64,000 bases of DNA from assembly GCA_918026815.1 (NCBI GenBank), contig CAKJVC010000208.1:1-64000 (forward strand), given 5' to 3'. Every line of letters starts with the position of its first letter. Position 1 is the first letter of the stretch. Below are positions 35,708 to 49,177 of the stretch, in pieces. The translations under genes were made by a program, and so were the position numbers. The stretch comes from Chalara sp. BL73 (lineage: Eukaryota; Ascomycota; Leotiomycetes; Helotiales). Below the pieces are notes generated by a model. The model did not search any database. It worked only from the letters and a program-made list of their open reading frames with translations, and had not been told where the DNA came from.

Positions 35708-38609
35708 CTATTTGGATCCTGAAAAGAACCAACTTCCTCGCTTGCCACCATTGCCGGATGCCTCGTTTTGCAATCCCGAAATTGTAGGGATGCTCGCCGA
35801 GGAGTCGCCGCCGCCACCTCCACGCAGGGGCTTTGCTATTCGAGAACCTGCGCCACCGAAAGAGAAGCCCCCACTGGTTGGAGAGCCGAGACCTCGTGTT
35901 GATCCAACTTTGGCTGCTTCAAGACGTTCTTTGACCGCAGAGAGCTGTGCTTCGAATCTATGGAAGTGTTAGCATAACAAAACTTTTGTGACCTATGACG
36001 GTAACTGACCTATGATTCGCAGCAGTCAACTTTTCTTGAGAATCCTGAAGCAGAGACTCCAAGCTCTGAATGCGTTCGTTCCTCGCGATTAATTTCCGTT
36101 CAGCGATTGCCACCTCTTTCTTTAAGCTTCCATTCTGCTCAACCAATTGCCGTTGCACGTGAGTAAGTTGTTCTAGATTTCGTTCTAAGAATGCCATCTT
36201 CTTCTGCTGCGCACGATTGTTCGACGATCGCAAGACATTGTTGTACTGCTCCCGTGTCTCATCCAGAGAGATTTCGAGCTCTACGACTCTCTCGCATCGG
36301 TTCTGTAGATCGCGCATGAGACTCTTCTTCATGACGTCGAATTCAGCAATTTGTTGTTGCACCGTCTTGCCATTAGCCATGCTTCCAACAGAGCCGTTCG
36401 GAGCACCACCAGCCTTGACCTTCCTTTGCAGATCATCGTTTACAGTCTTGAATTTCTGTATTTCTGCGGACTTCTGCGCCAATTCAGCCTTTAGATCCTC
36501 AACCAACCCAGTTTGAATATCTTGTTTGTTAGAATAAGCTTTTGTAAGCGTAGCTTTGACCTCTGCAATGTCGGCTTCACTGAGATTTCGCTCTAGAAGA
36601 TCCTCATAATCGCGCTCCACCGTGGCAAGGCGCTCTTCGAGCTCTTGCCGTCGTTTAACCCCAAGATCATCGCTAGAAGTACCATATAAAGACAGTTCCG
36701 CCTGCCGGACGATACCTTGGGTCTCAAGCAAACGGGCCCGTATATCTTCGAGAACATCTGGCGCAATGGCTTCTCCGGCAGAGCTTTGTTCGTGGAGAGC
36801 ATCCACTTGATTAATCACTTCCTTAATGCTGCATTCATTATCACTGAACACGTCCCCGCCAAGATCGAAGCCCGCCATCATCTTTGCCATTTTCTCCGCC
36901 TTTTTCTTTTCTTTTTCATCTAGGACCGCATTGGTCTCTTTGGCACTCATCTTGACATCCAGTAATTGCTGTTTCACCTCATCCAGCTCAGCGGTGAGTT
37001 CAGCATTTGCTTCCTTCAACCCATCCATGGTAATTTGAGCCTCCTTGCTCTCAAATGTTAACCTTTCAAGTTGCATCTTAAACTCATTAGTTTCGCTGGT
37101 AAGCTTCTCATTTTCACGATTCGTCTTGCCATCACGCTCCTTCAAATATGTAAGTTCCTCTTTTGTTTCACGTATCGTCTTCTCAACAGCGGCGATTTGC
37201 GATTCTTTCTCCGCAATCTGATCCTGAAGCTCATTCTCGCGCCGTAAGAATTCTTCCCGTTCATCCTTATCAAATGGTAAACTTGGCGTACCAGCTCGTT
37301 CTGAGATTGCCGGTGTTTCCGCCCTACTCTCTAATCTTGACGGAGTAGACGCTCGTGGAGTTCGAGGGGGAGCCTTCTCTTTAACAGCACTAATACCTTC
37401 TAAAGGAGGAGCCCACTTCTCCTTAGGTACCGACTCTCCAGATCGCCACTGCTGAACCTCTGCGTCCAGTGTGGCAACGTACTGCTGGAACGTTGCAACA
37501 TCTGCTTGCGACTTTTTGAGCAGCGCTTTGAGCTCCGCTGGACTGATCTCAGCATTAACCTTAGCCTTATTCTTGATAGACTTGGCGCGTAAGCCGAATT
37601 TGACAGTCCCTAGCGTTTCTGCATCGTTGAAACTACTAGGAGAGCAGTTGACGATCAACGTTGTCCTACTATTTCCTCCTAAACTTTCCTGCAGAATGCG
37701 GGTGAGTTTTGAGTCTCGGTAGGGAATATGCTGTGATTTTCCATCCGTAAGAGCGTTGATGACCATACCTAGGGCACTCAAACTTTTATTGATCTTTTTA
37801 GCCTCCTCCAGAGTCTGCCCACTAGCACCAGTTTTCCCAATCTTTTCACTACCAGCTAAATCTACCAAGAAAAGCTGTCCGCTCTTGGCCGAGCCTGTCT
37901 CGATGTTTTTCTGGGTTATTGTGATGACAAAGATGGAATGGGACCGTGAGGATTCGGCATTCATATTTGTTGCAGCAACAGCCCTGGAATTTCCTCCTCT
38001 CTTCATGACCTCGTAGACCTCTGCCACACTTGAAACGTAAACCTCCAGCAGACCCTTCACGTAAACACCTCTGTTCTTCTCCTCGTGCACGGGAAGATTG
38101 TCGTTATGGGGCGCTAGCAGATCCCGAATACGCTCCATATAAATCTCCATATAGCTAACACGGACAGTGTACTCGATAGTTGCGGGGCTGGATAAAATAC
38201 TGGCGAAAATCTGTTCTACTATTCTGGGGATCACTCCTCTGCCTTCTTCGTCCGCAATGTCGGTACCCATCATGGTATATGATTTTCCTGCCCCCGTCTG
38301 CCCATATGCGAAAACTGTGCCATTGTAACCATTAAGAATATCGTCAACTGTCGATCTAATAGAGAAATCAAAGACATCTTGTTGCCGTGAGCTCATATTA
38401 AACACTCGATCAAACGTAAACGACCCTTGGGCCTCCTTCGACTGCGCACTCCATTAGTGAACGTCCCAAACCCCGCAGATTTGACAGTAGCATACATCAA
38501 GTGTAAATGTGTCATCGCTGTCGAAAGCTACAATAGGCTGTCCGCCCGCCTCAATCTCTCGGCGATTTTGCGGTCTGAACCGTGCCACCACTTTGATGCT
38601 GTTCGACAT
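35708..38609 (-). CDS. kinA: conventional kinesin heavy chain (kinesin-1)
   Basis: Plus-end-directed microtubule motor that moves vesicles and other cargo toward hyphal tips. Exons 38609-38496, 38441-36010 and 35957-35708 give 931 residues, close to known fungal kinesin-1 chains. The motor domain (about 1-330) begins SNSIKVVARFRPQN, has the P-loop GQTGAGKSYT at about 85-94, switch I NAESSRSHSIF, switch II DLAGSEKIGKTGASG, and YRDSKLTRILQESLGGNSRT. The neck (KAKVNAEISPAELK) leads into a long heptad coiled coil (about 390-860). The tail ends with a Gly-rich basic segment, FGGAGSRIAKPLRGGGGG, as in fungal kinesin-1, which works without light chains. The first intron sits early in the motor and the last near the tail, leaving one 2.4-kb exon. 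Confidence 0.97.
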
Positions 38610-39216
38610 GATCGCTAGAGGTTGCTCGGCCTAACACAATCATATGTACAAGAAAGCGACGCCGTAAACAGTGGTGTCGGGCAGTTATACAGATTTGATA
38701 AGGGGTGAGTGAGGTTGTGTCGCGTAATTAGCGCGTCAACATGAGGGCCAGTAATTTGGCAACTCAATGCAAATCACGTTTTTCGATGGTTATAGCATGA
38801 GTGAAGAACTAGTTAATTTGCGTATTCTGGGAACAGCCATGAATGGCACAATAGGAAAAACCAAATTATAGAATCGAGTTTCATAGAAATCAAATGTATT
38901 GTCCTTTAGTGTCGATGTGGAGAGCCAAGATTAGGGTAGTCAGCACGAAATATCTTTTGGACAAACTGCCAGTCTTGCACAACCTCAAATTTATTCTGGT
39001 ATAACTCATAGTTCATGTTGGTATGTCCCTGATCGCTTTGCTATGCATCATGAAAAACAATATGTACCGTTCGCCGTCCAGTTACATGAACTCCTTAATA
39101 AACTCCTGAAGCCCCACCCGCAGGAGTCAACTGCTTTATCCCAAGGTGAACGCCAGAGCCTTTCCAATATCATAGCCATAAAATGCACGGTGTCCATGTC
39201 TTAACGTGGGCCTTGC
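38610..39216. other. intergenic gap
   Basis: Kinesin promoter and RAD6 3' flank, tandem on the minus strand. No further feature seen. Confidence 0.5.
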
Positions 39217-39830
39217 TTAATCATCCCAGCTCTTCTCGACGGTTTCTTTAACACGCTTTGTATATTCCTTGCGGTTGTCCTTGTATAGATTGGATGCTTC
39301 GACATTGGCAGGAGAGCTGGTATTGGGATCGTTGAGAAGACTACAGTAAGAATATTAGCTACGTTCTACATCAATCAAACTTTGAAGTCGACAAACCTTT
39401 GGATGCTAGTCAGGACTGCAGCAACATCATACGTGGGACTCCATCGATTTTGGAGGATATCCAGACACAACTCTCCCGTGGCATACACATTAGGGTGAAA
39501 CATTTGGCTGATGAACTTCACAGCAGGTGGCTTGTTGGGATACTGCTCCTCGAAATGCATAACTAGGCGGAAGGTCCCATCTTCGAAGGGCGTGTCTGCT
39601 GGCCCGATTATGACAGCGTTCCTGTAGAATGAGAGGTTAGCAAGCGTCCTTACTTATCTCAAGGCTGCCCACCAAGTCATGACATTATCTGCAACTGGAG
39701 AAGCAGAGACTCCAGCTGGGGGATCTGTTTGCATGCGCTATAAAGCCTATCAACATTGATGTACTTAAGGTATTGATTCGCCACGAACCTTGAAATCTCG
39801 CATTAATCGACGACGAGCCGCGGTGGACAT
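39217..39830 (-). CDS. ubc2: ubiquitin-conjugating enzyme E2 RAD6/UBC2
   Basis: E2 of post-replication DNA repair, histone H2B ubiquitylation and N-end-rule degradation; it works with Rad18, Bre1 and Ubr1-type E3s in nucleus and cytosol. Exons 39830-39789, 39737-39673, 39621-39397 and 39340-39217 give 151 residues, the usual length for filamentous fungi. The N-terminus [20 protein letters not shown] is diagnostic of RAD6. The HPN motif is in [18 protein letters not shown] with the catalytic Cys at residue 88, exactly the family position. The C-terminus ([18 protein letters not shown]) lacks the long acidic tail of budding yeast. Divergent from the thiolase gene. The second intron uses a GTGGGC donor and the last a GTTTGT donor. 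Confidence 0.97.
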
Positions 39831-40667
39831 ATTGACGTGTATCTAAGGTGGCGGCAAGAGTGATCTCGTATGGGAGGATTTCTAATATAGAACAGTGAGG
39901 TCCGCAACACAAGTGATGGAAAGTTGTGGGTTTCTTGATCGACGCAAAGTGGTGGTCGCGGAAGTTGGGGTCAAGCTAAAGGCAGTTTTAGACAGCACGC
40001 CACGTCTTATATTCTGCCCACTCTATTCTGGCAAAGGGACTGAGGCTGACTCAAAATAATATTGAACCTGGTAGACAAGGTATAATACCGCCTGACCTTA
40101 AAAGGCGTCTATTCACCGCATTTAACGAACCATTATTGCTACTCAGTTTTTATTGTGAGAGAACTCCCATTCAAAGTCAGATCTTGAAGCATATGACCCG
40201 TTTCTTCCATCTCACTGAGCAGGCGGTGACAAAGACGGTGGCGAAGGCGGTGAAATTATTCAGTGGCCCATAGTTTTCAAAATTTCGTGGCACTATCAAT
40301 CGTTTGTGTTCAATGACTCCTACTGCTTGATCTAATGTACAAAGTAGATAGGTACCATTCTTAACGATCTGCAAGGTGCTATATTAACGTCCAGAAGTGT
40401 ATTTGCATCCCCCAAGCATAAGATATTAATCCGCACCCTTTTACACTGTATCACATCTCCCAAACCCTCTGTTCCGTGCTTTTAAGTAGTCCTCCGCCGG
40501 CCCCACCATTTAGCTATTGCCCCCAATAGATCTCACATGCCGCGGCTATAACTGCGGACAATTCCGCTGGTAGCCGTCAGATACCTACTTGTTAACATTA
40601 TTGATATCATCCGTGGTCCCCTTCCTTACCTTTCTTTGGTGGCATCTTCCTTCTTGCTCTCGTGAAA
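39831..40667. other. divergent promoter region
   Basis: Shared upstream DNA of the RAD6 gene (minus) and the thiolase gene (plus). A pyrimidine-rich leader precedes the ATG at 40668. No coding sequence supported. Confidence 0.5.
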
Positions 40668-42066
<1,399 letters not shown>

Positions 42067-43735
42067 GAATACCTAATGAAATGAATAAATCTCTTAAATC
42101 GTCCCCTCTTTCTTGACGAACACCTTAAAGTTCAATATTTCAGAGTGATTGGTCATTTCATTTCTGGTTATAATGCATGCTTGCTAGCTCCAAGCGCCAC
42201 TCACTACTACCAGAACTAGCATCGATGTTTAATGTAAAAGGTATACCAAGGCATGCTTAACGTCAAAACGCCAAAACTTCTTCCGATATCCTTCGTTTAT
42301 CAACACCATCAGCATTATTTGAGTTGCTTACTTCATTATCAGTATCACCCTTCAGACATAGAGTACTGTCGATCTGCTCGGTAGACCACTTCTTCTCCAA
42401 ATCCTCCAGCTTCCAGCGGAACGGCAGGAACGGCAGGAACTTAATATGAGCAGCAATAAATCCATCAATTCTCGTCACATCTTCCCGGCTGTTCGAAGTT
42501 AGAGGGGAACTTGAGTACAAACCAGTTCTCACATATATATCTCAGCGCCTGGCTCTTGGAGCTCACACTAAGAATGAGCTATGTCCCATTGGAGACAAAT
42601 GGCCTTTTGTATATGAGTATCATATATTGTGCGCCGAGGTTTTTGGAACTAGATCTATGATCTCTTTTAAGAACCGGTCCCCTAAGCCTGCAAGACCCTC
42701 TCATCAAGCATCGGTGATCTCACGGTACAGAGCTTCTGAAGCAACCCCCATGCTAAACTTGATGATCGTGGGGCTTAAAAGCTGAAGTCGAACCATAAAG
42801 GCAGCTCGGGAGCTAAGGTCACCACTCAGAACAGATTTTGCATCCACCATAAAAAATAATCACACCTTGCGCCAGATATTTTTGAATGACAGCGTGTGGG
42901 CAATTCTCAATAAGCCTTTCACCCAGAGGACTCCAGGTGGCCGAGATTCCCGTAAGATGTCTTGGTTTAAAAGCTAGCTAATGGCCACAATCTGGAGTAA
43001 ACTGGCTGGGGCAAGCCCTAGTAACAGTGATGCACCAACTACCAGTAATGAGGAAGAGTGTGGTATTTGGAAGTAGGCACATTCGATAGTGCCTTTCTTA
43101 CTACCCTATCCAGGGTTCAGCGTCTCTGGGTGTCTCTGGGTGTCTCTGGGTCTCTCTGGGTCTCTCTGGGTCTCATATTTCACACTTTGTTTCTTCCCCT
43201 GCTATAGGATATGTCGTGCGAGAAGTCTCAAATTTTTAAATTGCTGACCAAGTTCCGAACTTCAAAACAGTCCAGGTCCTGGGCTGAGAGAGCCGTCGAG
43301 CATAATTTTAAATCCAAATCTAGGCATGCAAGTTGCATGTTCAAATATCAATCACAACACTATACACGGTATTTCTAGATCAACTTTTCATTAAACCTAG
43401 CCTAGCAAAGGCCGATTGAGCTTGTTCCTTAATCTAAATGCAAAACTGCGCCCCTGCTGCTTTGCACACAAGGCTGTTTCTGTGAGAGACTTTCGGTCTC
43501 TTCGAGCTCGAAAAGCCTCGGTTGACTATCTAAAACAGATAATACCAAGTCTCCGCATCACAGCTTTGATAATGAAATCGTCGTAGCTCTTGACGCACGC
43601 CTCGGAAGTAAAGCATCTTGAAAACTCGTGATGCAAAACAAATAAATCGGGCTAATCACGGGGTTTACCAATCCAATAATTTGAGCGATCCTCTTGGTTA
43701 TCGGATTGGACTCGGAATCATTAAGACGTAATGGA
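42067..43735. other. intergenic gap of about 1.7 kb
   Basis: Contains a short minus frame at 42263-42532 (89 codons) that includes a duplicated LPFLPF encoded by repeated CGGCAGGAA, and the 10-bp minisatellite at 43121. No recognised gene. Confidence 0.5.
43121..43174. repeat. 10-bp minisatellite, about five copies
   Basis: Units in order: CGTCTCTGGG, TGTCTCTGGG twice, then TCTCTCTGGG twice and a partial TCTC. The unit drifts from TGTCTCTGGG to TCTCTCTGGG along the array, as expected from slippage or unequal exchange. Confidence 0.9.
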
Positions 43736-44705
43736 CTACTGTCCACTTTCGGCTTCTTGGATGCGGTACTGTTGTCTGGCGTTGACAGTTGAGTTTCGAA
43801 TGAGCTTCCGTTTCATCAGCAGTATACTTTCAGGCACCTGGCTCGCTTCGGACATTTCTGGATGACGTTGGACCCCAGCTAATGGGTTCTCCCTCGCCGC
43901 TAGTCGTTCGACGCCCCTGATTTGGATATCACGGAGTTGCTTGTTCTCTCTTCGACTTGCCACTTCCTGCAGCAGTTTGTTCGGATTCTTCTCAAGCTCT
44001 TCATCCAGCTTCTGCTGAGTACTCCTTGCAGATTCTATTTCGATACCTAGTTGGATTTTGAGGCTGTTAATCTTCTGATTTTTGTTGAGATAACTCATTT
44101 TCGATTTTATTGCAGTTCTCGTTACTTATATACAATTACTCATTGGTTATCGTCGAGATTTTCTCGAACCCGGCGACTCTACTCTTCTCAGTTTGAGATC
44201 AGCTGAGGCAGTGCCAGGATTCTCCTTGGTTAAAGCAACATCAAGATCAAGCGCCCTAGCTCGCCCTCTTTCAGAGTCGAGCTCAGTCCGTAAACTATCA
44301 TGTTCAAAGGTTACCACCGCAAAGATCCATCTTAGCAGATGCAAACTCGCTGTTGGCGGGTAAATGGGCCGTAACCGACTTGAATATCTCCTTTAGTCTT
44401 TGGATCTCAAACGTATTAGATGAAGGAGCCAGAAGATCGTAATCCTTTCGCTGTCTCAGATTGCTTTCAGAGGTTTACACTTCGAAAGCGATGGCACAGA
44501 CATTGACCCAAAGTTCACTAGATTCGCGTTGGAGAGCAGCGGCTTTGGCCGAATCGTCGAGTGACTGCTTGAGGGTAAGGTTCATAATACTGAGAAGCTT
44601 AGTGATCTGCAGCGTATCCTTTTCAACAAGCCTATTCATTTTGGCCATAGATGCACTGTAGGCTTTTTCAAGCGCAGTTCCCTCTTTGAAGGCAGCCTCC
44701 AACAT
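43736..44705 (-). pseudogene. broken coiled-coil protein gene
   Basis: The minus strand carries a series of helical, charged frames in order. 44705-44475 starts MLEAAFKEGTALEKAYSASM and ends at TAA. The same frame then continues sensibly to 44304 (SNLRQRKDYDLL, then FEIQRLKEIFKSV). A shifted frame follows (FEHDSLRTELDSERGRARAL, to 44147). Finally 44098-43736 reads MSYLNKNQKINSLKIQLGIE, then STQQKLDEELEKN. Read together they look like one coiled-coil protein of about 300 residues interrupted by an in-frame stop at 44475-44477 and at least one frameshift near 44310-44340. An intron could explain part of this, but I found no matching splice pair. It borders an AT-rich island. Could instead be several chance frames. 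Confidence 0.4.
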
Positions 44706-44710
44706 TGGGA

Positions 44711-44865
44711 GAGTGTTTATTCAATAGAAACGTATTATAATACAAAATATTAAGATTTTGATAAATTTTACATAATAGCTAAATAACGTTTTAACATTTT
44801 TCTAGCACGGTAAGCATTTATATTAAAACATTAGTAATAGTTTAATAATTAAACCTAAGTATGTT
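44711..44865. other. AT-rich island
   Basis: About 150 bases of strongly A+T-rich sequence (for example TAATTAAACC and ATTATAATACAAAATATTAA) between the broken coiled-coil gene and the zinc-ribbon membrane protein gene. The sharp composition change is the kind left by repeat-induced point mutation or by decayed repeats, but the stretch is short. Confidence 0.5.
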
Positions 44866-45156
44866 ACATGAAGCACCTCTTTCGAGAGTCGATTTGATGT
44901 TGCCAATAATCTTTTGCTGTCGATCTATCCGCATTTTTAGCGATTGACTTCCTCCACGAGTTCGCTGCTGGAAGAACTGCCATTGTTTCCGCATAATGTC
45001 CGCACTATATACCTAAATAGGCGACATGAGATTTCGTCTTCTCTCATTATCGTTGATCGCCCGTAGGCATAGATTCTAATCATTTTCTTAGCCACATATA
45101 GTAGGTTTGCACAATCCAATGCATTCAGGTTTCTGATACAGTGGGCCTGTTGGTGC

Positions 45157-45762
45157 TTAATGACTCTCTAATTCCACTTGTAGAGCTCTACTTCTATTCT
45201 TCCAACAGTTACATCTTTGACTATGTCTTATCTGTATGGAAGCAAGTGGCAAACCACCAACAGCAACAATATACGCGCCCATAGTGAAACCCCCAGAAAC
45301 ATCACTGTAAGTTAATGACCACCATAATGCTAACCCGAAGCTACCAGTGAATGTCAGAAACCCGACACAAATCATAACGTGACACATCCGAACACCAGCA
45401 GAATTACGACTATGAGAAAGATTTAGAGACATCAAGCGGTCCGCTCTAAACCGTGCATAACCCACTAATGGATTGACCCGCTCTCTCTCGGGGATTCCAA
45501 CCCTCGTAGCACCATTAATAATGGCTGTGGAGCACGAGGATTGAAGCGTAGTCCCATCCATGTGTTCTTGTATGTTCTGGGGCTTATTCGGCCGGACGAA
45601 GTGACAACCTGGACATGTATCTCCCCCCAAACTCGAATCTACTTGTCGCGCACATTCCTCGCATTCCCACCAGCCTGTGGAAAGCCTCGATTGCTTAGCT
45701 AGAAGATCCGCGGGCACGTGGCCTGGGATGCTGTAATCGCATTCTTGTTCGGATTGAGGCAT
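45157..45762 (-). CDS. zinc-ribbon membrane protein, hypothetical
   Basis: Intronless, 201 residues. An N-terminal zinc ribbon, WWECEECARQVDSSLGGDTC, continues to PGCHFVRP: Cys 34, 37, 50 and 53 in C-x2-C-x12-C-x2-C, resembling RanBP2-type or rubredoxin-like ribbons. Two hydrophobic helices follow, about 127-150 (GFLTFTGSFGLALWWSLTY) and about 159-177 (MGAYIVAVGGLPLASIQI), then a basic tail. Such zinc-ribbon plus two-helix proteins are frequent, uncharacterised and often lineage-specific in filamentous fungi. The first ATG lies in an open region and the frame stays open without introns. No functional call is possible. Confidence 0.65.
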   Translation of the reverse strand: MPQSEQECDYSIPGHVPADLLAKQSRLSTGWWECEECARQVDSSLGGDTCPGCHFVRPNKPQNIQEHMDGTTLQSSCSTAIINGATRVGIPERERVNPLVGYARFRADRLMSLNLSHSRNSAGVRMCHVMICVGFLTFTGSFGLALWWSLTYSDVSGGFTMGAYIVAVGGLPLASIQIRHSQRCNCWKNRSRALQVELESH

Positions 45763-46579
45763 CGAAGACAGGAGGGATGAGTCTCATCGCATTTGACTCG
45801 CCGAGTGTTGCAAGTTATAGGCCTGATAAAATAATCATTAGCATTATTAAGATTTTAAATAGTAGGTAAAGACTTACTCACGTAGCCTGATTTGACCTTT
45901 GGTCTGGAGGATCGTAGACGTGACTAACTACATCAATCATCGAAAAAAAAAGAAGGTTCCAAAGCTAGATTATTGTAGACGAATGCTGAAAGGTAAGACC
46001 TATATCGAAATAAGGAAGTGCTTAGGTGTAACCAGGAGAAAGGCTATTGATGTAGAAGAATAAGGCTACCGATGCAAAGAAATTTGACATTGAGGCAATG
46101 CAGTTTGAAAGTTGAGAAGTGAAATTGAAAATTCGGGAGATGTTCTGAACATAAGTACTTGAAAAAAGCGTTCTCTCTCAGGAGCCGACGAGCTACAGAT
46201 CTATTACTTTTCTGTACTGGCAATGTAGACATATGGATATCGACGCTGTTATTGGTCACCTCTTCATGCATGTGCTGCATGTCTCTCGGTTAAGGTCGTG
46301 GCGTCCTACTTTTGTAAAGATCCAATCATTTTGCCTCTGAGGCTGATCTAAGTGAAGAAGATTGGGTGCCACAACGATGGCGAGCTGAAATACCAAGTTT
46401 CGTTTCTGGTGAACAGCCTCGCTATTAAGCTCCAGGCTTCATAGCTTCAGGCAGCGAAGTCGGGAGCCTCATGTAATTGCAGAAAGCTTCACGATAGATA
46501 GAATTTACAATCCCGAGCAACATCAATGTTTCTGGATATCCTATAGTCGATAAACGTCCATATACTTCAGACATCCATA
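45763..46579. other. divergent intergenic region
   Basis: Between the zinc-ribbon gene (minus) and the Clr5 gene (plus). Short minus frame at 46044-46280 is not convincing. Confidence 0.5.
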
Positions 46580-48166
46580 ATGGCGAACGATGATCCCAGT
46601 CACGTGCACACTACATCATTAGGTGACTACAAAGGAGAGATCTTCCAGCTTTATATAGTCGAGAAGAAGACGCTGAAAGATGTCATGGCAATCATAGAGG
46701 AAACGCATGGCATTACTGCTACGTAGGTTCTCTACACTGATTGTAATTTCCTTCAAGCTAAAGTTTCCCTTGGCAGGGCAGCTGTCTATAAAGCCAGGCT
46801 CGAAAAATGGGGCTATCAAAAGTATATCAAAAGACACGAAGTCAATGCAATTGTGAAGGAGAAGCAACAACGAGAGTTACAGGGAAAGGAAACAACATTT
46901 TTCCTCCGAGACCGGCCAGTTGACCTTATGAAGATTGAGAAATATCGAAAGCGTGACCGAGTTCAGCATATGACGCAGCCGATCAACCTTGGAAAAATCC
47001 AACAGTTGCACAGCATCAACCATGACAAGGTCGCAATAGAATTAGCCCCTTTGCGGAATCAGATAGCCGGCCTTATAAGTACGACGCCTCCAACGTCGCC
47101 ACTTCAAAGACCATTAGCATCTCCGCAGGTGTGGAAAATTCCCGAAAAGCTTTTGTACCACATTGACATATATATCAAAGGCTCATTTGAATGTGGCGAC
47201 TGGTATTTCTTCAACAACGAGCGCCTAATTGAAAGTTCGAAACACGCGGCCTTAGAACAAACCTCGATCATGTCATTCCTCAACGGGTTGGATACAGGTT
47301 GTCGGTATTTCACTGAAGGTAAAGCTGATGTAGGAGGTTTGTATTGGCGCAAGGCTTTTCGAGAAATGGAGACTCTCGTGCAAGGCACGTATCATGATAT
47401 CATACCAAATCTGATCATCAAGGTAAACGATTTGGATGACAGCGGGCATCGCGAGGCGGCTAAGATGCTGAAAAGCTATGCTGCTCAGTGCTGCCTGGCA
47501 CTTCAATCTCCTGAGCACGCCAGAGTAGCTTTCTTTCGAGCGTTGGCTGATGCGGAAATGGATCAAATGAAAGACCTCGAGATCATGATTATGAGTTGTT
47601 TCACTCACTTATTCGAGGTCTATGTGGGACCTCGATGCTACAGCACCTTCGTCATGGAGATGGATCTCGCAAGGAGAAGACTGCTTCGAGGCGAGCCTCT
47701 AGATCGCTGTCTGCCAGCCCTTTCTGATATTGATGCCAAGTTTGGGCCAATAAGTCATCGGTCTCTAGATGTTATACGCCTTCGAACAGAATTTCTCTTT
47801 CACAGAAAGGAGTATGCTGAAGTCGAAACATATGCTTCGCTTTTGATTAAACGAGCAAGCACCGTTGACGGTGATGAGTGGCGACGACTTTACTTTCTTG
47901 TCAAAGGCGGGTATCATCTTGGGGTCACCCAATACCGCACAGAAAATTATGCTGCTGCCATGGAGACTCTGTCAGCTTGCCTCAAGTGGGAGGAAGAGAT
48001 GTGGAAGGTCGATCAAAGTGGTCAGTTCAATTCAGCGAAAAGTGAGATGTTGAAGTGCCTTGAGAATATGGGGTCTTGGAGTGGTCGAATCAATGAGGCT
48101 GCCACTTGGCGCCTTCAACGGATGCAGATGTTAGAGAAAATCGTTGCAACAGACATTCTTCTATAG
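46580..48166 (+). CDS. Clr5-domain protein, putative regulator
   Basis: Exons 46580-46722 and 46777-48166 give 510 residues; the junction falls inside the Clr5 domain and restores it. Residues about 14-68 read DYKGEIFQLYIVEKKTLKDV, then MAIIEETHGIT and VYKARLEKWGYQKYIKR, the helical Clr5 domain named after a fission yeast silencing factor and widespread in filamentous ascomycetes. The remaining 400 residues are helical with TPR-like spacing (for example RKAFREMETLVQG, then LFHRKEYAEVETYASLLIKR and YRTENYAAAMETLSACLKWE), the usual partner of Clr5 in fungi. Probably a nuclear scaffold or regulator; specific role unknown. The 54-bp intron must be spliced to include the ATG at 46580. Confidence 0.88.
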
Positions 48167-49177
48167 CAATATTCAAATTTCGCAAATTCGGCACCGGAAT
48201 TGGGTCGGCAGCCAGGGATTCGAGCTCTAATTACTCTAAGTTTGCGGTGCTCTTTTTCAGTTATTGGGAGTATCTCATCTAACTGTACCTGGCATCCACA
48301 AGCAGCAATAGCTTTAGACAGGAGTCTGTTTCGATCGGAACTTTAGGGGATGAGATCACTGCTGTAGGGAAGCCAGATTTATTGAAGTAAAAGATTTTTG
48401 AGTCTTCTAAGTAAGGTAATGATTGAGATATATAATGAGACCAAACTTATATAGTATAATTGATTACGTGACTTATGTAGACTTTAATACACTCTTTTAG
48501 GTTTGTGCTTATGCTAAGGTTGGCTACTGTCGTACGAAGGTCAAGTAACCCACTTTAAGAATTTTAATGTAAACTGGAATGTAACTATACTACACTTTCA
48601 GCCACAGTTGAGGCTCTACATCACGTGATACACACAACCTTCTGGACATGGCTGTAACAGCAGGCTTTAGATTCCCTTTAAGATCTGATTTACTTGGAGC
48701 TGCCTAGCGCGCTATAGCCTGCGCTACCTTCACTGGATGTAGGCGAGATAAAGATGAGATATCTTTTAAGTCACGTGAAATACCCGCTAGACAAGGGTGT
48801 CAACGCCAAATGGGTTGTCTGGCATTTCCTCATCTCAAAGATTCAGGCGAAGGAGCAACATCACTCACTGATGACAAATTTCAACTCCAATGTTCGTCAT
48901 ATCCTGATCCATTCTGTTAGCTACAGAAGAAGGCGCGAAATGTCCTTTCCTATAGAGCTTCCCAATTCTCCAAGGTTGCAATGCTGCAGGAAGACGAATA
49001 CAATCTACAGCCGCTAGATCTTAATATGCATTGGATGCAAGACCACGAACTACAACAAAACCAATTGAGCCACAAACTCCTTTTATCCGAGCATGCAAAA
49101 AGATATAACTACAATTTGTCTGCTTGTTCCATTCCGCATCATTGCAACGCAGGTGTAAACGGACCGCCATCAACAGC
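48167..49177. other. intergenic gap with two CACGTG palindromes
   Basis: 3' flank of the Clr5 gene and 5' flank of the next plus-strand gene. Two extended E-boxes, ATCACGTGAT (48620-48629) and GTCACGTGAA near 48770, lie about 150 bases apart. Frames at 48754-49346 are unconvincing but might hide a 5' exon. Confidence 0.45.

Noticed and set aside
36217..38016. Several plus-strand frames of 60-100 codons
   Set aside because: All are antisense to the kinesin coding sequence and have no family resemblance.
43121..43174. Possible CRISPR-like or telomeric repeat
   Set aside because: Ten-base units without spacers and not a telomere motif; a simple minisatellite in a eukaryotic genome.
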